This document shows, piece after piece, positions 36,001-45,200 of a DNA stretch of 64,000 bases (within the stretch, counting starts at the first letter, position 1; each line of letters opens with the position of its first letter). Source of the DNA: Macrostomum hystrix (lineage: Eukaryota; Platyhelminthes; Macrostomidae); assembly GCA_950097015.1 (NCBI GenBank), contig CATNEN010000005.1, positions 2,533,501-2,597,500 of the forward strand, in the 5' to 3' direction. The notes under the pieces were generated by a model. The model had not been told where the DNA came from and did no database searches. It saw only the letters and a program-made list of their open reading frames with translations. Position numbers and translations under genes: made by a program.

Positions 36001-36182
36001 TGTCTAACAGGTATCGAATCTATCTAACAGGTATTGAATCTGTCTAACAGGTATCGAATCTGTCTAACAGGTATTGAATCTGTCTAACAGGTATTGAATC
36101 TGTCTAACAGGTATCGAATCTGTCTAACAGGTATTGAATCTGTCTAACAGGTATCGAATCTGTCTAACAGGTATTGAATCTG
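33036..36182. repeat. 3.1-kb array of exact 20-bp units with TGTCTAACAGGT
   Basis: About 157 units of AGGTATTGAATCTGTCTAAC, mostly differing only as ATTGAA or ATCGAA, with rarer TTTTGAA and GTGTTGAA. Unit length is nearly invariant. A 4-bp insertion (AACATGCAGG) appears at 35341 and 35885, 544 bp apart with matching neighbours, which marks a segment duplication. Confidence 0.96.
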
Positions 36183-36325
36183 TACAGGCAGGCATATATG
36201 TATTATCTTTATTGTTTCCAGTAAAATTAAAAGTCAAATAGTTGAAGCTTTTCCGAATTGGATTTTTTTGATACGTCTGAAACTACGAAACGTTTTTGTT
36301 TTAAAATCTTAACAGCTTTTTGCAG
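36183..36325. other. Spacer before the orphan exon
   Basis: Unique AT-rich sequence ending in the acceptor AGCTTTTTGCAG. Confidence 0.4.
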
Positions 36326-36467
36326 TTACCATTAGATGGTTCATTGTCTACTTGGAAAAGTACAGCATCTTTACGCGAAAATAAAAATCAACCACGCTCA
36401 AATGACGATAAAAATAGTTTCACGAGAACACTCGAGAAGATTCTCTGCATGCTCAATAATTTCACAA
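36326..36467 (+). CDS. Possible orphan exon
   Basis: A strong acceptor (AGCTTTTTGCAG) precedes 47 open codons, LPLDGSLSTWKS through RTLEKILCMLNNFT, ending at a consensus donor A|GTAAGG. The composition looks protein-like and not repeat-derived, but no in-phase partner exon was found within the window. It could belong to an alternative 3' end of the upstream gene, to an unrecognised gene, or be chance. Confidence 0.3.
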
Positions 36468-36811
36468 GTAAGGCTCCCTTCATGCAGGTTTCATTTAAAT
36501 TTGAAGATCAACAAAAAGCCTTCATTTAGGTCACAAATTTAGCGTCTCAAACTAAATTCTACAAAACAACTCGTGCGAACTACTATTTATAAGTAGTATA
36601 AATTGTAGTGCTATTTTATTCAACTCCGTGAGATACCGAGATTGCTGTAGATCGTAGAAATACAAAAAGCATTAAAAAATAGTTTCAGTCGATTAAGAGG
36701 CGCATGATTACAAATTTAAATTATAAAAACAGTTCAAATTTGTGCCAAAAGTTACCGTCGTTTAAACTTGTTCTTAACAAACCTTGTTACGCAAGTGTAA
36801 GACTTGAATAC
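36468..36811. other. Unique spacer
   Basis: AT-rich, no feature recognised. Confidence 0.45.
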
Positions 36812-38290
36812 ACTAATGTGGGATTTTAGATACACTGGTGTGGGATTTTAGATACACTGGTGTGGGATTTGATAGACACTGGTGTGGGATTTGATAGACA
36901 CGGTGTGGGATTTGATAGACACGGTGTGGGATTTGATAGACACTGGTGTGGGATTTGATAGACACTGGTGTGGGATTTGATAGACACTGGTGTGGGATTT
37001 GATAGATCGTGGTGTGGGATTTGATAGACACTTGTGTAGGATTTGATAGACACTGGTGTGGGATTTGATAGACACTGGTGTGGGATTTGATAGACACTGG
37101 TGTGGGATTTGATGGATCCTGGTGTGGGATTTGATAGACACTTGTGTAGGATTTGATAGACACTGGTGTGGGATTTGATAGACACTGGTGTGGGATTTGA
37201 TAGACACTGGTGTGGGATTTGATAGACACTGGTGTGGGATTTGATGGATCCTGGTGTGGGATTTGATAGACACTTGTGTAGGATTTGATAGACACTGGTG
37301 TGGGATTTGATAGATCGTGGTGTGGGATTTGATAGACACTGGTGTGGGATTTGATAGACACTGGTGTGGGATTTGATAGACACTGGTGTGGGATTTGATA
37401 GACACTGGTGTGGGATTTGATAGACACTGGTGTGGGATTTGATAGACACTGGTGTGGGATTTGATAGACACTTGTGTAGGATTTGATAGACACTGGTGTG
37501 GGATTTGATAGACACTGGTGTGGGATTTGATAGACACTGGTGTGGGATTTGATAGACACTGGTGTGGGATTTGATGGATCCTGGTGTGGGATTTGATAGA
37601 CACTTGTGTAGGATTTGATAGACACTGGTGTGGAATTTGATAGACACTGGTGTGGGATTTGATAGACACTGGTGTGGGATTTGATAGACACTGGTGTGGG
37701 ATTTGATAGACACTGGTGTGGGATTTGATGGATCCTGGTGTGGGATTTGATAGACACTTGTGTAGGATTTGATAGACACTGGTGTGGGATTTGATAGATC
37801 GTGGTGTGGGATTTGATAGACACTTGTGTAGGATTTGATAGACACTGGTGTGGAATTTTATAGACACTGGTGTGGGATTTGATAGACACTGGTGTGGGAT
37901 TTGATAGACACTGGTGTGGGATTTGATAGACACTGGTGTGGGATTTGATGGATCCTGGTGTGGGATTTGATAGACACTTGTGTAGGATTTGATAGACACT
38001 GGTGTGGGATTTGATAGATCGTGGTGTGGGATTTGATAGACACTGGTGTGGGATTTGATAGACACTGGTGTGGGATTTGATAGACACTGGTGTGGGATTT
38101 GATAGACACTGGTGTGGGATTTGATAGACACTGGTGTGGGATTTGATAGACACTGGTGTGGGATTTGATAGACACTGGTGTGGGATTTGATAGACACTGG
38201 TGTGGGATTTGATAGACACTGGTGTGGGATTTGATGGATCCTGGTGTGGGATTTGATAGACACTTGTGTAGGATTTGATAGACACTGGCG
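36812..38290. repeat. 22-bp array
   Basis: About 67 units of GATAGACACTGGTGTGGGAT plus TT. Marker variants GATGGATCCTGG, GATAGATCGTGG and GACACTTGTGTAGG recur in the same order roughly every 110-240 bp, so higher-order units exist. Minus-strand frames of up to 498 codons are repeat artefacts. Confidence 0.95.
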
Positions 38291-38530
38291 TGTCTATGTC
38301 TAACATCATGACAGTTTGAAATTTATGTCAAAATGGTCAAGCTAGTCTTAATTAATTTCGTACTGGTTGAAAACTTTTAGCACAAATTAGAATTAAGCTT
38401 TTAGCTTGTAGTGCAGGAGGTAGCGAAAAAGGCTCTTAACTGATTAGCGGCAAAACTACGCGAAAGAAACAATTTTCATTAGCAGAAGTAATCGTTTTTA
38501 AAGTGCTTTGCTACAAATTTAATTTTGTTA
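38291..38530. other. Unique spacer
   Basis: Starts with a single TGTCTAACAT word at about 38299; otherwise nothing recognised. Confidence 0.45.
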
Positions 38531-39125
38531 AAAATCTCACTGGGATCTACCCACGAATCTCACTGGGATCTACCCACGAATCTTACTGGGATCTACCCAC
38601 GAATCTCACTGGGATCTACCCACGAATCTTACTGGGATCAACCCACGAATCTTACTGGGATCTACCCACGAATCTCACTGGGATCTACCCACGAATCTTA
38701 CTGGGATCAACCCACGAATCTTACTGGGATCAACCCACGAATCTTACTGGGATCTACCCACGAATCTTACTGGGATCTACCCACGAATCTCACTGGGATC
38801 TACCCACGAATCTTACTGGGATCAACCCACGAATCTTACTGGGATCAACCCACGAATCTTACTGGGATCTACCCAAGACTCTCACTGGGATCTACCCACG
38901 AATCTTACTGGGATCAACCCACGAATCTTACTGGGATCAACCCACGAATCTTACTGGGATCTACCCAAGACTCTCACTGGGATCTACCCACGAATCTTAC
39001 TGGGATCAACCCACGAATCTTACTGGGATCAACCCACGAATCTTACTGGGATCAACCCACGAATCTTACTGGGATTTAACCTACCATTGAAACTGGGATT
39101 TAACCTACCATTCCAACTGGGATTT
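38531..39125. repeat. 23-bp array
   Basis: About 24 units containing CACTGGGATCTACCCACGAA followed by TCT; TTACTGGGATCAACCC and AAGACTCTCACTGG variants recur as a larger unit. The right end decays to ACTGGGATTTAACC. It lies just 3' of the NCKX stop codon. Confidence 0.93.
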
Positions 39126-39209
39126 GAGCTTGAATAATGAGTTGATCTTGTAAAATATAACAGACATAAAAGACTACAAAATTCGGAATCCAAAATATAG
39201 AGAGCATTC

Positions 39210-42200
39210 TTAAGTACCAGCCAGTAGGCACGGCAGGTAATCGTACTCAATCAGTATGGTGACAGTCAGGAATCCGGCGTACAGGATTAGCATAGCAACA
39301 CCCAGGCCCTTTGACATTCGCCAACGAAACGCAGCAATGCTTAGCACTAAGCAGGCCAGCATGCCGAATAACAGTAGGACACTGCAGACTGCGCCCTTGC
39401 TGTTCACTGACACCGGTTTGGTCGAGTGCACCAGAGACCAGACTAGCCAGGGCAGCGGCAGACCAATGGTGACGTCGAAAATATTCGAACCGACTGAGCT
39501 GGACACAGCCATATCGCCTAGGCCTTGCCTAGCAACTACCACAGAGGTGATGAGATCGGGGACACTAGTGCCGGCAGCTAGAAAAGTCAGGCCCATGATC
39601 TGTGGGGGAAATTGTTCGATATTATTTCAGGATTTACAGTATTACATTCATTTTCATTTTCTCCTTCATTGTAAAATAATTTTCATGATGAAGTTTTATC
39701 CTGAAGTTTTATCATCCTGAAGTTTTATCATCCTGAAGTTTCATCCTCCTGAAGTTTTATCATCCTGAAGTTTCATCCTCCTGAAGTTTCATCCTCCTGA
39801 AGTTTTATCCTCCTGAAGTTTTATCCTACAGAATGTTTTTCCTTCTGAAGTTTCATCCCGCTGAAGTTTCATCCTCCTGAAGTTTTATCCTACAGAATTT
39901 TTTTCCTTCTGAAATTTCATCCTCCTGAAGTTTCATCCTCCTGAAGTTTCATCCTTCTAATGTTTTTTATCCTACATAATTTTTCCTCCTGACGTTTCAT
40001 CCTGATTAAGCTTTATCTTCCTGAAGTTTAATCATCCTTACGTTTCATTTGCAACTGAGGAGAACTTCATAATTATATTACTCAATAATCAATCAAACAA
40101 CTCACCGAGTCTGGTATGCCAACAACTTCGCCGATTAGTTTAGCCCACCAGACCATCAGATAGCTGAATCCTCCAATCCAGATTATGCTGCCGATGAACG
40201 TCCAGACGAAGAATTTTTCGCTCTTCTGTATTTTCGGAACAAGATTGTTAGATTTTCAAGATATTTATACTGTCACCTCCCTTTCTGAGCCCCGAATGGA
40301 GCTGATTGGCTGCACTTAAACTGAACGCGTCATTTTTTCACTTCTAAACCTTCTGCGTCTGCTGATTGGCTGGCGCCAGGACTGAGTGTCTTGCCTTATT
40401 CTAACCCTTCCGCATCTGCTGATTGGCTGGCGCCAGGACTGAGTGTCTTGCCTTATTCTAACCCTTCCGCGTCTGCTGATTGGCTGGCGCCAGAACTAAA
40501 TGAATTTCCTCATTCTAAACCTTCCTCATATCCTTACTATGACAGTTCGCATCGTTTCAAATGTTTCTATTCTGGTTGGCTGCATTATAAAAATATACAA
40601 TTATTATAATCCCATACAAGCAATTATTTCGACTGCCTGATGTTCGTCTCTTTAGCTTGGCTATATTGCCGATTTTCCTTAGTCTTTCATTTTCTTGTTA
40701 CCGATTCGCGCATTAGAACAATGGAAAAGCTTAGCAACTTAAATATATAGAGATCGCTGCAATTAGCCTAATGATAATTATGTGTTTTTGCATGCAAATT
40801 CAAGCCAAAGCGGAATGTGCGCATTTGGGAAACCGAATAATGAGGCCTCTTTCTCTCTTCTTTTTCTATGCTTTTTTGCTCATTTTACTGAACTAAATCA
40901 TGGATCTATGAGAGTTCATTGACATGGATATTGACATTCGCTTTTCACCTTATCGTAGCTCACCTGTTTCCTGACGTCGGCCAATGTTAGCCAGAGTAAA
41001 ATAGCGATCGGGAATACCAGCAGGTACATGATGCGTTGCCTGGCTGTTGCTGGCCAGGACAGGTCCATCGGTTCGGAGTTCTCCAGCTGTGATTTTTATT
41101 GATTTGGTAAATAGATAGAAAATTATTATAATTGGATAGATAAGTAAACACTAAAAATGACTTAAAAAACTGATGATAACGCTTTAGAGTCAAGGATAGA
41201 CAGGTGAACAGAATGATCGTCCTAGTCATTGAGTTACATCATTCTTTTCATCTGTCAATCAATGAGTTACATCATTCTATTCCCCTGTCTATCAATGAGG
41301 TGCATCATTCTATTCCCCTGTCTATCAATGAGGTGCATCATTCTACTCATATGTCTATCCATGAGTTACATCATTCTATTCACCTGTCAACAGGTAATAG
41401 AATAGAATAGAATAGAATAGAATAGAATAGAATAGAATAGAATAGAATGATGTAACTCGTGGATAGACAGGTGTATAGAATGATGTAACTCGTGGATAGA
41501 CAGGTGAATTGAATGATGTAACTCGTGGATAGACAGGTGAATAGAATGACGTAACTCGTGTTTAGACAGGTGAATTGAATGATGTAACTCGTGGATAGAC
41601 AGGTGAATAGAATGATGTAACTCGTGGATAGACAGGTGAATAGAATGATGTAATTCGTGGATAGACAGGTGAATAGAATGATGTAACTCGTGGATAGACA
41701 GGTGAATAGAATGATGTAACTCGTGGATAGACAGGTGAATAGAATGATGTAACTCGTGGATAGACAGGTGAATAGAATTAATTAACTCGTGGATAGACAG
41801 GTGAATAGAATGATGTAACTCGTGGATAGACAGGTGAATAGAATGATGTAACTCGTGGATAGACAGGTGAATAGAATTAATTAACTCGTGGATAGACAGG
41901 TGAATAGAATGATGTAACTCGTGGATAGACAGGTGAATAGAATGATGTAACTCGTGGTTAGACAGGTGAATAGAATGATGTAACTCGTGGATAGACAGGT
42001 GAATAGAATGATGTAACTCGTGGATAGACAGGTGAATAGAATGATGTAATTCGTGGATAGACAGGTGAATAGAATGATGTAACTCGTGGATAGACAGGTG
42101 AATAGAATGATGTAACTCAAGGATGGACAGGTAAATTTATAACTCGAAAGATTCGTAACCGTTTCACACCAGCCCATTTTGTCACCATTCAGTCGGCTGT

Positions 42201-45200
42201 TTCGGGTCGAGAAGGTTAATGAGGCCTATGTAACAGTGCCTCGGAGGCAGAGACTGACAAAGCCCACTGCCTAAGAGTAGCTCGTAAGTGAGGGATTAGT
42301 GAAACACGGACTATCGAGGGTTGCCGCGGAAACTGCGGGCGCGTAATTCCTTTGTATGAAAGAAAGACTCAAACATTGGAACTGCTTGTGAGGACTTACT
42401 AAAACGCTCCCTTTAAGCGCCTAATCAAATACGTGGCGTCGGGTTTCTTTCGGTTTAGTTCGCCCCTCCAGCGCCCCTGAAGCGTCACTCCCGACGCTGC
42501 GCACGCATTTGTCATAAACAAATTCTGATAGCTCGTATTTACCTGCCTGACGATGAGAAAGTCAGGGCAGATGTACACACCTGTGTGAGCGTGTGCCTGC
42601 GTACTGTATGTGTGTACGTGTGTGCTCAGGAGTCAGGTAACTAATTAATTCATTTAGAATTAATTATTGGAAGATGAAAATGTGTACCAGGCCGACACAC
42701 AAGCTCAGCTAAATTGTCTAATTATTCATCTGAATTATCTATAACAAAGAAAACAAACAAATAAAAAGAGTCAACTCACATCGTCGCTTTCAGAACCCTG
42801 CTTCGGCCTGTCCCGCACATCTGATGCGCATTTTTCTGCAGTCTGATCGCCAGGTAAATTTTCTGCCCGCTTTAGTTTTCGCTCGCCGTTAGCAGCAGCA
42901 CCGTTGCCGCTGCGATCCAGAACTGACCGCTGCTCGGGCCCAGACCGATTGTGATTGGTGGAAGCCTCTTCGCTGAGGGCCAATCGCTGACGACTACGGG
43001 TGATAACAGCCTCGGTCACGTGGTGCATTCGGATGACTGCACAAACGGGTTTGATTTTTGTACAGATTTAGAACTATCCGTCTTATTTTTTTGTTTCTCC
43101 GACGAATTTTACTAAGCTTAATCCCTGAAAAGCTGATCCTCATACTATTTTCTTTACTAGACCTAGATTACGACTAGAGAAACTATCTAGGTTAACGAAT
43201 TTTAATTGTAGAGTCATATACGACTATTAAAAAATTATTACCGCGTGGTTTTATTGTTTCATTAGCTAAATTCATTTTTAGGAACAGGAATAGGAATAGC
43301 TTGACAGTAATGGACGAAGTTATAAACTAGAAAACTATTATTAAGAGATGAGCCTTTAGTCCGCATTTAATCAGAATCGCTCACTAAATTGTGCAGAAAT
43401 AGTGAATAATGTAATCTCTGTAGTGTCTTTTTCTGGAAAAATAAGCCTCCTGAACTGTTTCTAAGAAAGCTAGTTTCCCGCCCTTTTTTACTCCGCGTCC
43501 TTGGCGTACGCACTCGCACAATTGTGTACATCTGCCCCGACTTTCTTAGCCTTAGTCAGTGTGTGAATTCTCACTGTGTCTTGCTGAGCTTGGTCCTATA
43601 ACTAACGTTAATTGCACGACAAGCCATCCTCAAGGCCAAATTAGTGTATAGCCTCGCCGCGGATTCGAGCTCAGGTTCTTTGGTATGATTCAGACTCGCT
43701 GAAATCGACTCTCCAAACATCTGTTTTTTTATTACATGACGTTTCATGGGATGGGCGGATAGATGGGCGGATAGCTCAGTCAGTAAGGTGTCGGACTCTG
43801 GATCAGATGGTCCTGGGTTCGACTCCCGACCTAGTCTAGAACTATTCGTGCAGCCTTTGGCAAGCTGCTTTGCCCTGATGTGCTCACAGTCTACTCAGCT
43901 GCAAATGACTACCGACGTTTCGTCGGGTAATAACAATTCCGGCTGGCGTGGAATAAAGCAGTTCTGTGCGGCAATTCAGTGGGGTTCGGATGCTGCCGAT
44001 ATGTTTGGAAAAATAAATTCCATTGCTGACACGCGGCTGTCAACCGGTGTCCGAGAGAGCCGGGGAGTACAATAGTTGTGCAGTCCCCACCTGCTAGTGC
44101 GCCTGACACACAACACCTGCACTGGCCCTTGGGTCTAGTGTCAATTATTATCATTATTATTACATGACGTTTCACTTAAATGGTATTAAGAAAAAATTAT
44201 TAATTAAAGTCCCAATGTAAACAAAATTATTCATTTCTTGAATTTTTGAATACTCGAGATGATCAAAGTACAGTGTGCACTCGTATTTAAATACTACTGC
44301 GTGCAAGTTAACTACGTCCATTTTAACGCATTTAACGAATATAATGTAGCGAAAAAACACTATTGTACCCTTCAGGCTGGATTATCTAACATTGCATTAG
44401 ATATCAGATAAAATGTGGATCAGCAAGTGTACTTCTCTAGTATTTAAGATACCCTAAGATCGCGGATTTACTAATCCCGCGCACTGTGTCACACGATAAG
44501 GCAGTTCTATCGATTAGTCTTAACTGTGTGCAGCCTCATTTCATCGGCTGATTTCAAAGCTCACAACCATTCTCATGTTTTATCTCACAAATACAGCTCA
44601 GTGTATCCTGCCTCAGCAGACGAGTTCCACAGAAGTCAGGAAGACTTGCTTTCTTAATTACTTCCCTGTTAAAAAAATGGATAGATGCGATATATGATCA
44701 TTTCGATCTTGAACCATCTTTCATCGTCGTTCCGAAAACATTTTCTGAAAAAATTGCTAACATCGGGCGGACCTATAGTATGGGAACTAGATTTATTTTT
44801 GGATGAAATTTTTGATTAAATCGCGGCTCTATTTCCCCTGATCATCTGCCGACAGTCCTATCTAAATTCGGGATATATTTGACATCAGGGCAAGCGCGGG
44901 AAAATGATAACTCAGATTTTTGTTAGCCTCCTAAAGGGTGCCTAAAATATGGCGTTGGCTGAAATGCAAAGAAAAACGGTAGGATTTCGATTTTGCGGGA
45001 ATTTTCCCATTTTTTGCTATGAACGGAACCTTATGTAAACCCAGTATATACAATAAATCGATTTTTGTCCTTCTCACCCGTCCCTAGGGCCGACCCTCTC
45101 AATTCTCTAACCCCCCGTTGGATATGATTGGCTATCTCTATTATCTAAATGTACGCTCAGCCCTATTCTGTCTACCCACCCCAGACTGTCTATAATGTTC

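Noticed and set aside
36813-38309. Minus-strand frames of up to 498 codons
   Set aside because: Pure 22-bp repeat; three frames share the same shuffled peptide words.
43766-43840. Functional tRNA-Gln gene
   Set aside because: Head of a SINE: the same downstream body follows both copies, there is a mismatch in the anticodon stem, no acceptor-stem closure, and target-site duplications lie outside the body.
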